From: Prunus persica | Taxonomy: Eukaryota > Streptophyta > Magnoliopsida > Rosales > Rosaceae | DNA length: 64,000 nt | Direction: 5' to 3' | Assembly: GCF_000346465.2 (NCBI RefSeq) | Contig: NC_034015.1 | Coordinates: forward strand, 2,524,658 to 2,588,657 | Shown here: positions 12,551 to 24,560 of the stretch, one piece after another | Position numbering within the stretch: the stretch's first letter is position 1 | How the letters are laid out: the number at the start of each line of letters is the position of its first letter | The notes under the pieces: generated by a model | Seen by the model: only the letters and a program-made list of their open reading frames with translations | What the model was told of the DNA's origin: nothing | Databases searched by the model: none | Position numbers and translations under genes: made by a program

Positions 12551-13040
12551 TAGGGGTGGGCATAAAAATCAATAAATCGATCAAACCGGCAGAACCAAAC
12601 CAAACCATACCAAAAAAGAGAGTCTTTTGACTAAATGGAAAAAGTGAACCATGGACATGAACCGAACCGAAGGTCAACGGTTCAACTCTCGAGTCAAATT
12701 TTTTCAGAACCGGAGAACCTGAACAGAACCGGTAAATATTTAATTATATATATATATATTACACGTGACGTCGTTTAATTGGCCAAAAAAAAAGGGTCAG
12801 TGAGCCTGCTTGCAGCGTATCCTCACCCTTTTTTTTCCCGTAAGCATAACCTTCCCTCACCTCATGCGACTCTCTCTCTCACTATGTCTTTTCTTCTCCT
12901 CTTTTGGTTTCTTCTTCTTTCTTCTTCAAAATCAAAACCCTAAGCGACGCCTCTCTCTCCTGAGTCCTCAGATCTTCAATTGATTCATCTCTCCCGACCT
13001 TAGATCTTTCGACGACAGCATCGGAGTCACTCCTTCATCT

Positions 13041-13068
13041 ATCTCTCTCTCTCTCTCTCTCTCTCTCG
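13041..13068. repeat. (CT)n microsatellite
   Basis: An uninterrupted run of about 13 CT units lies in the CT-rich leader upstream of the hAT transposase. Confidence 0.9.
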
Positions 13069-14414
13069 TCTGGTATGCATTTTCCATTATACATTTAGTA
13101 TTGAATAACTCTCACTGTGTTTCCCCCATAGTTTTGGAAGATATCTTTCCAGGTTATTGTTTTTTTTTTTATCTTGCCTTATTTTACACAGTTAACATGT
13201 GCCCGTTTTTTTTTTTTTTTTCATGTTGAGAATTTATAGAATTGGTTAAACTTTACATTCAATCCTTTAATAAAAAAATTTGTACATTGAGAGGCAATAG
13301 TCTAAGTTCTAATTTGATTTGGGGCTTTTCAATCACTCATTTATATCTCATATATTGTACATAGGTATAAGCTGTGAAATTATTAGGCTCTAGTTCACAG
13401 TGCTAGTGATGATTAGTCCTTCAATTTAAGATCCTCATTGGCATTGATTTACTTATGGGTGATTGAGTTTGCAGTTTAAAGTCTTTACATAATTTTCTTT
13501 TAAGTGGAATTTGGGTCAGAGTCTTTTAAAATAGGACTTCTTACTTTTAAAGAGCAATATTAGCAAATCCCATAGGCATGCCTGGGTTGTAGAGATAATT
13601 TGGGTTTCACCTATTTTGGATAGTGTAATTAATCTGTGAAGGTCTTTTGACATTTCTGTGTGGCAGACTTTTTTGTAGCACTTAAAAGGCTTTTTGTCTA
13701 TGACAAAAAAATAAAAGGCTTTTTGTCCTGCTTTTCTTTTCCCCTCCTTCATGGGTTGAATATTTTCATACTCATTACTTGCTTCTAAACACATTGTAAG
13801 ATGTGTGTAAGAGATTTAACATTGTACTGTGTATATATGTCTGCAGTAGCTATAATCTCACTTAGCTTTTGTGCCAAAACCTCAATCGTTTTTTAGGTTA
13901 CTGAGTTATTCATTTAGAACATGGAAACAACAAAGGGATTGATGGGAATTGAGATGGCCCAATAATCTATTGTCAGTGTTTGCCCGAGCGTTCTGTTTAC
14001 TTTATTCTGTTTTACTAGGGTTTTATTGCTTTTATTATTTGCTTCTCCTTGCAGGATTTTATTTTAGATTGCTGATAGAATTAGGCCACTCTTTTGAATG
14101 GAATTCTAGTTTTTCATGTTCAAATTGAGAATACAAGATTAAATTTGAAGCTGTCATACCTTTTTGTCTTTCATTTGTGTCCCCATATGAGTTACTTTTT
14201 TGTAATGTATATCTATGAGTCGACCTAAGGTATCTTTGCTACTGCTGTTTTGAGTGAAGCTTGTTTATGAAAGGAATGAAGCTTGTTTGTAACCTAACCA
14301 TTTTTTTATTTTCATTACAGTTGTTTAGCATCTTTGCTGCTGAGCTTTGAAAGTTTCAAAAATTTTGCTTAAATTGAGGTAAATATTTGCTGCTAACCTT
14401 ATTTTTGTTCTATT

Positions 14415-14860
14415 TTGAGTGTGTTTAATATGTTTGTAATTTGTATTTATGTAATCTGTTTTGACTCTGTTTAAATATGTTTTTTGGATAGTATATACGT
14501 TTGAATCTGTTTATGGATAGGAAAGTTCTGTTTTGATTGTTTTAATATGTCAATTGGATAGTATATATGTTTTAATCTGTTTATGGATAGGCAAACTCTG
14601 TTATGACTCTGTTTAAATCTTTTTTTTTTTTTTGGATAGGATATATGTTTTAATCTGTTTATGGGTAGGAAAGTTCTGTTTTGACTGTTTAAATCTATTA
14701 GTTGGATAGTATATATGTTTTAATCTGTTTACGGATAGGAAAACTCTATTATGACTTTTTTTTAATCTGTTTTTTTGGATAGTATATATGTTTTAATCTG
14801 TTTATGGGTAGGAAAACTTTGATTGACTTTGTTTAAATATGTTTTTAATCTGTTTATGAA
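14415..14860 (+). repeat. Tandem repeat, about 70 bp x 6, in the hAT leader
   Basis: Units contain TTGGATAGTATATATGTTTTAATCTGTTTATGGATAGGAAA. The GGATA anchor occurs at 14486, 14556, 14634, 14704 and 14777, spacings of 70-78 bp, with partial units on each side. A poly-T stretch expands one unit. It lies just before the transposase start at 14888. Confidence 0.8.
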
Positions 14861-14887
14861 GAGGAACCTGCTTCTAATGAGGCTCAA

Positions 14888-16945
14888 ATGCCTGGGAATG
14901 ATGATTTTGTACCTTGTAGTGATGCTATTGTACCTCCTACAGTAGCATCACAAAGTCCAATACCATCACTATTAGAACCTAGTACTGGGAAGAGGAAACC
15001 AAGTAAGAAGAAGAGTGATGTGTGGAAACACTTTCAAAACTATGATTTCGTATTGGATGTGAAAGCGGTAGATGGGACTAAAAGAAAAGAAGTTGAAAAA
15101 AGGGCTAAGTGCAAGTATTTTAGTGCTACTTATGCTAGTGATACCAAGAAGAATGGGACTAGCAACATGTGGAAGCATCTAACCAAACAATGCTTGCATT
15201 CCCTTATAGGCACAAGGATAAGAACATAGGAACGCTCACATTTGATGCATCCAAGTCCAAGGGTAATGCTATTGTTTCTAGGAATTTTAACAAAGATGAT
15301 TGTTTGGATGCTTATATTAGGATGGTAGTTCAAGATGAGCCACGTTTTAGCTTTGTGGAGGGTGAAGGGTTTAGGGAATTTTGTAGTGTTGCATGCCCTA
15401 ATTTAATCCACTTTCTCGTAGAACCCTTGGAAGAAGATTTCTAGAAATGTACACTAAAATGAAGGAGAAGTTGAAAGTTGACCTTCGTTCACATAGAATA
15501 TGCCTTACAACCGATACTTGGACATCAGTTCAAAATGTGAATTACATGGTGTTGACTGCCCACTTTGTTGATTCCGACTATAAAATGCATAAAAGAATCC
15601 TAAATTTTTGTGTGATTGATAGTCATAAGTGGGAGAGCATTGTGAAATTGCTTGAAAATTGTTTGATTGATTGGACACATGAGATACTCACAATTACTGC
15701 GGATAATGCGGCTGCCAATACTAAGGCAATTGATTATATGAGGAAGAAAATAAATGGGTGGAAAGATTCGAATAGTTTGTTAGGAGGAGTTCACATGCAT
15801 ATGAGGTGTAGTGCTTATATAATCAACTTGATAGTTAAGGAGGGTTTGAAGAGATTAGAAAGCTCAATTGTGGCAATCCGTAATGCGGTCAAGTTTGTGA
15901 GGTGTTAACCTTCTCGGTTGAGTTACTTCAAAATGTGTGTTGAGAAGGAAAAAATAGAGTGTAAGGGGTTGGTGGTGATGGATGTGCCCACTAGTGGAAC
16001 TCCACTTATTTGATGCTTGATGCGGCTTTGAATTTTTGAAAAGCTTTTGATAGGATGGGGGATGATCCCAATTCTTCCTACTTAATGTACTTCAAGGAAG
16101 AGGAAGGAGGGGAAGAGAGAAATGAAGGCATTAGAGGAAGTGGGAAAGGGAAGGGAAAGTCTAAGTCTAATAAGAGGGTGGGTCCACCTAGTGATGAAGA
16201 TTGGGAAAAAGCCATGACATTTGTGATGTTTTTGAAGACCTTCTATGATATAATATTGAAAATTTCAACTTCTTTGCATCCAACATCACATTCAACCTTC
16301 CATGACTTGCTTGCCATAGATGGGGAGATTAGGGAGTTGTATAGATATCATGTTACAATTCTTATTGAAGAACGAACAGCCATGGACATGCTTTTAAATG
16401 ATATGGCAGCATCAATGAAGAAGAAATATGATAAATATTGTGGTGAACCTCATAAAGTGAACCCATTCTCGATGATAGGAGTTGCGATTGACCCCCGATT
16501 CAAGCTTCACAATTTGAAGCACGTCTTTAATGAAATATTTGAAAATGATCCTACTTGTGATAGATTGGTGGCTCAAAAGACAAATGAGGTGAACCAACTT
16601 CTTTTGAATATATATGAAGAGTATAATCCTAGTAGTAACAATATGGGTGCTACTAGTACTACCAACGAGAATGGTGGTAGTAATAACAATGAAACCGAGT
16701 CTTCTTTGGTTTTTGGAGGTCGTAAATGAAAAACCATGATGGAAAAATATAAAAAAATTCAATAAGAGAGTCAGAATGTGGTTATAACACATGAAGTGGA
16801 TAGGTACTTGCAATCCCTACTTCCACAATAGCTTCAGAGTCTTGTTTTAGCACAAGTGGGAGAGTGATTGACTCGTTTCGAAGCTCATTGTTTCCTAGGA
16901 TGGTTGAGGCTTTGATTTGCTTTCAAAATTGGATAAGGTCCGAAT
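14888..16945 (+). pseudogene. hAT transposase (zinc-finger BED, RICESLEEPER-like), broken
   Basis: Successive reading frames give the N-terminal BED-finger region (SDVWKHF near 15017, then CKYF and MWKHLTKQC; the second metal-binding Cys is replaced by Phe), a core with RICLTTDTWTSVQNVNYM (about 15498-15550) and ITADNAAANTKAIDYM (about 15693-15740), the middle domain with FYDIILKISTSLHPTSH, and the C-terminal hAT dimerisation motif CFSTSGRVIDSFRSSL (about 16843-16890) followed by VEALICFQNWIRS. Frame changes occur near 15215 and 15440, stops near 15908 and 16010, and the part just before the dimerisation motif is deleted. DAYSLEEPER/RICESLEEPER host proteins share this architecture, but the TSD and stops show this is a transposon copy. 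Confidence 0.85.
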
Positions 16946-17383
16946 ATATATATCTTTATTGCAATATGTGCCAAGTATTGAGGAGATGGAGTTCTATGAA
17001 TCAATTGAAATTGGTAATATTTTGTATAAGTATATTTGAATTCGATTATTTTCTTATTTTTATCTGTTCTAACTCAAATGGTTTGATTTATTTTATTACA
17101 TTTTGTAGAAATAGGGAGTCATGCATCCACGACAAATTTGAATAAGACTCCCCCTTCTTAATGTGATGAGGATATGTTAGAAGGTATTTTTCTTGCATCT
17201 TATTTCAATTATGATTCGTTGATGGTGAAACTTTGTTAATTCTTTAAGTGTTATTAGGTTGCTTGTTAAGGCTTTTGGAAGAATGGATGGATGCAACAGC
17301 TTTTTTGGAAGGATATTATCTTTATGTGTATTTTTGTCATGGGTTGTAATCTTTCATAAGTTTAATTTGGATTGCTTGCTTTA

Positions 17384-17416
<33 letters not shown>

Positions 17417-17898
17417 TTAGTAATGGTTTGTAAGACATTATATTTCCTTTCCTTGGTTGGTTGATGATTGTGTGAATGTGGGATTGATTTAGTTGTTTAG
17501 AAACTTAGATTGGAATGATGGATTTTTATGGGTTATACCTGAATTTGCATGATTCTCGGATTTGAAAGAGAAGAAAAGGTGATTTGGGCATGTTAATAAG
17601 AACTTATTAGGTTTTGGCAATTTGGCAACAAAAAAAAAAGGTTTTGGCTTAAACTAAATATGATTTGGGCTTTATTTGGCTGAAAGTAAATACAATTTGG
17701 GCTTTTGAAAAATGGTAGCATTGGGCTCAAGCCCAAACCGATCAAAATACAGAACTGACTTGAGAACCGAGGCCTATTGCGGTTTGGCCCACTTGCGGGT
17801 TTCAACTTAGACTCGACCCAACCTGAGAACCGAGGCCTTCATCGGTTTAGCCCATGAGTCGGCCAAAATTTGACTCGACCCAAACCGTGTCGGGCCTA

Positions 17899-18530
17899 TG
17901 TGGAACGGGCTTGATACCAAACAGGGCCCCATAGCCCACGCTGGCAAACCCAGCCTTATAATCGGTAGGTGCCCTCAGCACCCATGATTGATTCTGGGCC
18001 CAGCATGGCCCCGTATCCTACACTGGCAGGTCTAGTCCTACAATCAGTAAGTGCCCCCGGCACCAACTGCCGATTGTTCACTGATCGACCCACAATCGGT
18101 AGGTGTGCTTGGCCTCCCAGACGGTATCTTGCAGGAATTTCTCAGGTTCCCCGATGGTATATTAGCTGGGACACATGGCAGCCCCTAAGAGCTATCCCAC
18201 GAATCCCACATCGACACTTCACACCAAGAGAACACCCAAAACTCCCTATAAAAGAACCCCTTGCCCTAAAGTTTAGGTTAAGTAAGCTCTAATTAACATA
18301 CATGTCTTTGCATTGTCAATAGCCAACTCCTCTCTCCTTCAACTAACATTAGCATCAGAGGACCTTCGGCTGGTACCACACCGGTGCCTTAGATCTCATC
18401 CACTGCTTTCTTATCTCTTTAATGCATATCTAGCTTCCCTAAAGGTAGATCCGATCCCTCAATCGTCCACACCATCTGTAAGTTGGTGCTACCACAACCT
18501 ATCTAGCTTTTAACACCAACAAGGTTCATC
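17899..18530 (+). mobile_element. Second part of the Tat-like 3' LTR
   Basis: Beyond the hAT target duplication the sequence continues as an LTR-type promoter: a GC-rich upstream part with repeats of CACAATCGGTAGGTGC type (about 17960, 18040, 18092) and then CCCTATAAAAGAACCCC (18244-18260). The TATA box and downstream leader fit a Ty3/gypsy LTR. The exact end near 18530 is not resolved. Confidence 0.55.
18247..18254 (+). promoter_or_regulatory. LTR TATA box (TATAAAAG)
   Basis: TATAAAAG in the second half of the Tat-like 3' LTR, preceded by GC-rich sequence and followed by a leader without coding sequence. This is the usual position of the LTR promoter. Confidence 0.5.
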
Positions 18531-18810
18531 TATTAATCAAGTAAAATTTAATTTGCTTCACTAATTCTTCCCCAATTATGCCACAAAAAAGTATGTTTTC
18601 CCTTACCAAAATTTTTACGCAAAAAACTCATAAACCACAATTGTTCCTAAAGTACAACCCTAACTCAAATTAGGGGCATACAAATTCATTTCTTACAAAC
18701 ACTAAACCACAACCTTAATTTGAAATTGCAGTTACAAAGATAAAGAGAAGGAGATTTCGTCCTTAAGGAATAGAGGCTAGAGAGAGAGCGAACCAGGAGA
18801 CACCACACAC

Positions 18811-18856
<46 letters not shown>

Positions 18857-18984
18857 CACGCGCAAATGTAAGAGAGCGAGAGAGAACGTTGAGTCGATTT
18901 CGAGGGAGTTGGGCAACAATGTGAAATAGGTAATACACGTGTGATAACAAGGTATTTATAGGGGGTCAGTTTTATAAGCTTTAA
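18531..18984 (-). other. Promoter-like relic with (GA)n leader, no downstream gene
   Basis: On the minus strand, CCCCTATAAATACC (TATA box, plus-strand 18951-18964) is followed by a CT-rich leader with a microsatellite ((AG)n on the plus strand, about 18813-18856). That would be a typical plant promoter and 5' UTR pointing left, but within 400 bp it meets the Tat LTR and no conserved coding sequence follows. It may be the stump of a gene removed by the retroelement or an accidental resemblance. Confidence 0.3.
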
Positions 18985-19238
18985 AAAAAGAGGTCTTTTG
19001 AGGAATGTTTAATCAAGCCGGGGCCAAAGCCACATATTTCCAACAAAATAAAATAAAGTCTCATTTGCTAAGTCGAAGTTGCTCGATATTTACCAAATTG
19101 CAAGTATTTAACAATTATGGTCCTTTGGGGAACATCCGATAAAATTGGAACAAGTATTCTAACAACAGCCATGTCTTTTTTACATCCCCTATCCCTGTGC
19201 ACTGGTAGTTTCTACAATGGTCCTCCTGATTTCTTCAC

Positions 19239-19653
19239 ATGTCTCCTCAAATTTTCTCGAAAAATTGGAGAAAGCCGACAACAATCCCCATCTTTGCCTT
19301 GAATTTTGTTGTCTTCCTCATCCTTGACTTTCTTGACAGCTTTCTCTGCATCCTGTATAGATATATTGATGAGCTCTTTGAAGGGCAAGCCTCCTCTTGT
19401 TATTGTGCAAGCAAGGAAGAGCAGGTGAGGAATGGGGGTGGTCATGGAGAAGGTGAGGTTTCAAAGACTCTATATCAGAGGAAAAATGTTTTCAAGATAA
19501 TGGGTTTTCTTGGATTTGTTAAAAAAATCAGGGAAATTGTTGGTGTTGGAGCAGTGGTTAATAGGTGGTCAGATTGTGGATGTGAGTCTTGTCTTTCATG
19601 GATGAATGATTGTGATCAGAAGCTTCACTTTGTTGTTAGGGAGCCTTCACAAG
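19239..19653 (+). pseudogene. BODYGUARD-like gene, broken copy: exon 1
   Basis: This exon is a close duplicate of exon 1 of the intact gene at 43182: the same MSPxIFSxNWRKP start, hydrophobic segment VVFLILDFLDSFLCILYRY, Cys-rich SDCGCESCLSWMNDCDQK and an AAG|GTATTT donor. It is open throughout and 3 nt longer than its paralogue. DNA similarity begins near 18985, about 250 bp upstream of the ATG, and continues into intron 1 to about 19680. The intron is then split by an LTR element at 19788 (TSD GTTAC). Exons 3 and 4 are absent, so no hydrolase can be made. Confidence 0.9.
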
Positions 19654-19787
19654 GTATTTTGAAAATGCATCCCATTTACATTTTAATTATACAGCTTATG
19701 TGCCACTAATGAGATTATTAGGATGACAGAAAGAATTAGTCTAGGTTGAGAATGGTAGTCAAAAATTTCATCAAGTAAAGCTGTTAC

Positions 19788-20519
19788 TGTGGGAACCAAA
19801 TTAAACCAAAACCCTAGGTCAAATAATTCTTTCCATTTGGGGATTATTTGACCTAATTTGGAATTACTCAACCTAATTGGGAGTTACTCAATTTAATTGG
19901 GAGTTACCCAATTAAATTGAGAATTACTTAATTAAATTGAGAATTGATTTGATTCCAACCACAATTTCCAATTAAATGAGGAGTTACCTAATTAAATTGG
20001 GAATTGATTTGATTCCTACCACAATTAGGGATTTGACTTACCCTAATAAATCAAATTCCAAATTAATCAAATAAATTCCAAATCGGGGAGGAATAATTCC
20101 TTTCCATCTACGAAATTATTCCTCTGAAACCCTAGCCTCTAAGACCACTATAAAAAGATAGCCACACACAAGGGTTGAGGTACGTCTAAATTTCTACAAA
20201 AACTCTACAAAAATTGTTCTCCACAAACCGTAGCCGCCATATTCTTTCTCTCTCACACACAAGGTTGTTCACCTGTTTAGTTGCTTTTGGCCCAAACAAA
20301 GGCTCCGGCCACCACACACAGCTCCGGCCACCACACACAGCTCCGGCCACTCGGTTTTCCTTGAAACACCCAACCTAACTTAGGCATCGGAGGGCCTTTG
20401 GCCAACACCCCCCCGGGTGTGGTCCTTTTACTCCAATTCATTCTGCAGGGAGAAAGAGAAGTGAAGAAGGCGAAGGAATCTTAGGCAAATATTCTTGTGG
20501 GACGAAAATTTCTCCCACA
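19788..20519 (+). repeat. 5' LTR of the outer element, 732 bp
   Basis: It begins TGTGGGAACC and ends TTTCTCCCACA. It contains short-period repeats of AATTGGGAGTTAC type (about 19865-20000) and a CACTATAAAAAGATAG TATA region at about 20147-20162. A 19-22 bp unit GCTCCGGCCACCACACACA repeats at about 20301-20348 and is absent from the other LTR, explaining most of the 93-bp length difference. Confidence 0.9.
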
Positions 20520-20600
20520 AATTGTTGCTTTCATTGAGAGCGCGAAATAATACTCAAAGCGTGCTCCAAATCCATTTTTCACGCATTGTTTCAAACAACC

Positions 20601-22370
20601 ATGGTTGACACGAGACGTACGAGGAGTAACACCACCACGACGGGCCCGTCTCTTGGTTTCGTGGTGGAAACCTCAATGCAACCGCACGGAATCATGGCTA
20701 CCAACACCTTGCACCGTCTCCTAGTGCAAAATAGCTGCAGTAGACTGCTACTGGAATTACAGAACAGTCGTCACATGACCCCATGATCTCCACAGCCTTG
20801 CAGCCGCAAGCGCTGATTGTCGGAGCTGCTCTGCCTCGCCATCCTGTCGTAGTTGCTCTGCCTCGCTATTCTGCCGTCGGAGTACAGCAACAGCAGCACC
20901 ACTCAGCTGCCGGGATTGTTGCACAGCCTCATGGCTACTTCGACACCATCCCAATCTTGGAGCAAATCTATTCTCTCCCTCCTCTGCAATCACACTTGAG
21001 ATAAACACCTGTGTACGAGTCTAATGCATCCCTAGCCCATATTCCATTGGGCCCGATACACACCACTCTACTTGACCTGCGCAATTAGGTGGACCTTAAT
21101 TCATGGGTTGATCAAATCACATAGAGGGTCGACGATCAAAACAACCTGATTGGCCAACTACTCAGGCAGATCAACTTGAATCAAGGCCCTAACCTTGGAC
21201 CCCGTGACGAGGAGAGGAGGGTGAACAAGCAAGCCGGCGAGCAGTTCGAGAGGTCCCAGGTTGGTCACGCAGGGGTAAATAGGTAGGGAGTGAACGACAT
21301 CATACAAACGAGACGCGGACAGCCGCGAGCCGTACTCTGAGCCGTTCGAGGTTAGGTCCAAGGACCAAAGAGCTCGAGTTCGAGAGCAATTGCATGACGA
21401 GGGCAACGGTCGACGCTCACCAGCCCGCTCAAGGACCAACACGCTGCGGCAAGCTATAGAAGAATCCTCGCAAGCACAACCTTCTCATCTGCTCCGTGGG
21501 CAGGGCAACCAAGGGGATCGACCCTTGGGGAGTTGAGGAAGAAGTTAGCCAGTTGCGCTTGAGGCATTGAAGACGTCGACCTTAATGACCCTCCTCGTGG
21601 GCAGAAGATGTCGATCAACGCCCACCAGCTCGCTCGAGGACCCACACGCAGCGACAAGCTGTAAAGGAATCCTCACAAGCTCAATCTCCAAATCTGCCCC
21701 ACGAGCAAGGCAATCAAGGGGATTGACGCTTGGGAACTAAGGAAGAAGTTAGCCAGCCGCACTCAAGACACCGAGGATGTCGGCCCGAGCCTCCAGCCCT
21801 GCAAGCAGAAGATGTCGAGAAGCTAGTAAATGACCGACTCCAAGGTCTCCAACTTAAAGGAAGTACGGAAGAGGCCCTGTGCAAGGAAATTGATTAAGTC
21901 GACTGCTCACCCTTTACCGACGAGGTGGAACAAGCTCGGCCGCCGAAGCAGTTCACAACACCATCCATCACTCCATTTAAGGGGGACTCTGACCCTGAGA
22001 GCTATTTGAGGCACTTCAAGAGCGCCATGATCTTGTACAAGGAAGACGACGCCCTGATGTGCAAAGTGTTCGCGATGACTTTGTGACGAGCAGCTCAAGA
22101 CTGGTTCCACACTCTACCATCTACATCGATAGCCAACTTCAAGGAGTTAGCCCTCATCTTCACCAAGGAGTACACCTCCTACAAGACGGTCAGAAAGCAT
22201 GCAGACCACCTGTTCAACTTGCGCAATAAGCCAGACGAGTCTTTTCGAGAGTATCTCAGACGGTTTAAGGTTGAGAAAGCGAACATCATAGGATGCAATG
22301 ACCAAGTTGTATCCTCAGCTTTCAAGAAGGGCTTGCCAACCGAGCATGAGTTATATCCATAACTCCAAAC
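20601..22370 (+). pseudogene. Gag relic of the outer element
   Basis: A start MVDTRRTRSNTTTTGPSLGF at 20601 begins the gag frame. After many stops, a recognisable gag core follows at about 21985-22365: DSDPESYLRHFK-type residues, then DWFHTLPSTSIANFKELALI and NKPDESFREYLRRFKVEKAN, the usual retrotransposon gag domain. A region of about 203 bp is duplicated in tandem (from 21418 and again from 21621). Stops and frameshifts throughout show it is not translated as one protein. Confidence 0.7.
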
Positions 22371-22569
22371 TTTGGCAGAAGTCTTCGCAACGGCAGAGCG
22401 CTAAGCACTTTGGAAAGATGATCACATCGCCGCGAAGAAAGCTAGCAAGCAAGTTAATCACCGAACAAAGTAGGCAAGCCAAAAGAGCAACAAGTTCGAG
22501 CACAAAGCCTGGGACAAGCGCAGATCGCGGCCCCAACAGGGAGGCTCAAAAATAGGAACCTTCACTGAG

Positions 22570-22812
22570 TTCACTATCCCAATCCACTAGATCCTGGCAC
22601 AAGATCAGACAATTTCGATCTGGAGACCTTGTGCTCAAAAAAACTTTCATCACAGCACCGAGGCAAAGGTCAAAGAAGATGAAGCCAAACTGGGAAGGCC
22701 CCTACGTGATCAGCTGATCTAGGGGCAGAGGAAGTTACGCCTTTGACACTCTAGAAGGGAAAGAAATTCCTAGAAAATGGAATGCCCACCACTTTTGGAG
22801 ATACTATCCATG
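22570..22812 (+). pseudogene. C-terminal integrase tail of the outer element
   Basis: The frame gives NWEGPYVIS (near 22689), GRGSYAFDTLEGKEIPRKWN (about 22722-22781) and a final RYYP, the C-terminal signature of Ty3/gypsy integrases. It follows gag almost directly, so some 3 kb of pol has been deleted. One stop lies inside the motif at about 22716. Confidence 0.7.
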
Positions 22813-22999
22813 AAACTCTTTGCTTACCAGCTGGGCTCCTAGTAGGCGACGAGTTTCCCTTACTTCCATTAAAAACAAACTACTTTTGATGTTACCTATG
22901 TTGTTAATTTCCTTTATTCAATAGAGAGATGTATTCATACAAACATCAATACAAAAGCAAGCCTTTCAATGAAGTATTTTTTCAAGCATTATGTCTTAC

Positions 23000-23405
23000 T
23001 GATCCAGGAGGATCTACCAACAAAAATAAACATAATATAAGATAATTATAATTAATTATATTATATTATATTATTAAGTTATTTAAAACCATAAAAACTA
23101 ATGGTTTATAACGAATTGTTATAAACCATAAAAAGTTAATGGTTTCAAAATGAGTAAGATTTTAGGCCATTCATTTTTTATGGCTTAAAATAATTTACTA
23201 TTTTAGTTTAGTTAATTTTAGCAACCGAACCTTGTATAAATACGTAAGTTATTCATTGAAATAAATCAAGCAATTCTGAAATCAGAACTCAAAGCAGTTC
23301 CTTAGCTTCTTCCTTTTGTTTCTCTAATTGTCTTAAAATTCCTCTCGTTCCCTTATTCCTATAAACTAGGAATTCATAATTCTATCGACTAGAAGTTTTG
23401 GATCA
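23000..23405 (+). repeat. 5' LTR of the inner element, about 406 bp
   Basis: It starts TGATCCAGG and ends TTTTGGATCA, two bases before the primer-binding site. It is AT-rich, with a CTTGTATAAATACG promoter-like stretch at about 23232-23245 and a run of ATTATATTATATTA. Confidence 0.85.
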
Positions 23406-23447
23406 AGTGGTATCAGAGCACCAGATCCGAGAGGGTGACGATGGTTT

Positions 23448-24503
23448 GTGGACTCAACTCGCAACCAACGCAAAGCATCTGGAGAAGAACTTTTAGGTCC
23501 TTTGCTCGTACACCGAAAGCCAAGGTCCAAGAGATACATTATGACTGGAGAAAACAAACAGGATACATCTAGTGATGGTGATCGCATCACTAAACTTGAG
23601 CAACAAGTTGAAAACTTGTCCGCATCAATCCTTAAACTCGTGGAGAGTTTAAAGACTGGAAAATCTTCACGTCTATCAACTTCATCTGAGCTTGATCAAA
23701 GGCTCAAGAAAAAGGTTGTTGAGGATAGCGAAGATGAAGACGACACACAAGCTGATCCCATGAAAAAGGAAGCTGAATCCGGTGACAATAAAAATTCTAT
23801 TGATACCTTAAAGATTGATTTTAAGGTTGACATCCCTATATATAAAGGAGATGTTGATCCTAAAAAGCTAGATAACTAGATAGACACATTAGAAACTTAT
23901 TTCACAGTTTATAAGTATTCTAATGTGCAAAAAATAAAATTTGCGAGTTTGAAACTTTCAAGCCATGCCCGTACATGGTGGAAGTCCTATCAGAGACGGT
24001 ATGATGTCTCATAATTGACTTGGAAGAACTTCAAAAAGCTTTTGAGAAAAAAATTTTATCCCATTAGCTATGAAGATGAAAGATGGTATAAGTGGCAACA
24101 CTTCAGACAAAGATTTGGGCAGCCTGTACAAGAGTATACAACAAAGTTCCACAACCAAGCTATGGTTTTGGACATTGACGTCGACGACTATGACGTTTTC
24201 ATGAAGTATACCGGAGGTCTTGCCGACTACATACGGAAAGAACTAAAATTGTTCACCATAGATACTATTGAAGAAGCTACTGTGAAGGCCACCACCATTG
24301 AGGCAAAAAATAAAAGAACTAACAAGAAGGATGACAGATCAAAACCTGTCAACAAAACTAACTGGCAGAAAAAGGGGAAGCAGAGCAAGGAATGTCAGAC
24401 ACAGAAGGTCTACTGTGATCACTGTCAAACCAGCAGACATGCCAAAGACAAGTGTTGGATACTCCATCCTGAGTTGCGGCCAAAGCACGAGAAAAACAAC
24501 TAG
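23448..24503 (+). pseudogene. Gag of the inner element, with zinc knuckle
   Basis: Two open segments (23448-23877 and 24015-24503) plus the stretch between them form gag. The N-part has a coiled-coil-like run (ITKLEQQVENLSASILKLVE), the middle the gag core (ARTWWKSY near 23970, KWQHFRQRFGQPVQEYTTKF), and the end a CX2CX4HX4C zinc knuckle with Cys at about 24415 and 24424, His near 24439 and Cys near 24454. Stops at 23877 and 24012 interrupt it. Confidence 0.8.
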
Positions 24504-24560
24504 GGGAGAAATGACAGAAAAGCCACCTTAACTGCACAACAGGCAGAAGAGCTTCCAGAG

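Larger units (their letters stand above)
12551..17898 (+). mobile_element. hAT-superfamily DNA transposon, 5.35 kb (TSD TGTGGAAC)
   Basis: The left end TAGGGGTGGGCAT is a typical plant hAT terminus; the right end, read inverted, is TAGGCCCGACACGG. The 8-bp target TGTGGAAC is present on both sides (12543-12550 and 17899-17906), matching hAT target size. Both subterminal regions are rich in AACCG/CGGTT motifs. The interior holds a broken BED-finger hAT transposase and a 70-bp tandem repeat in the presumed 5' intron. The transposase is dead, so the copy cannot move by itself. Confidence 0.85.

Noticed and set aside
18686..18919. Minus-strand frame rich in Leu-Ser
   Set aside because: It is translated GA/CT microsatellite and leader-like sequence, not a protein gene.
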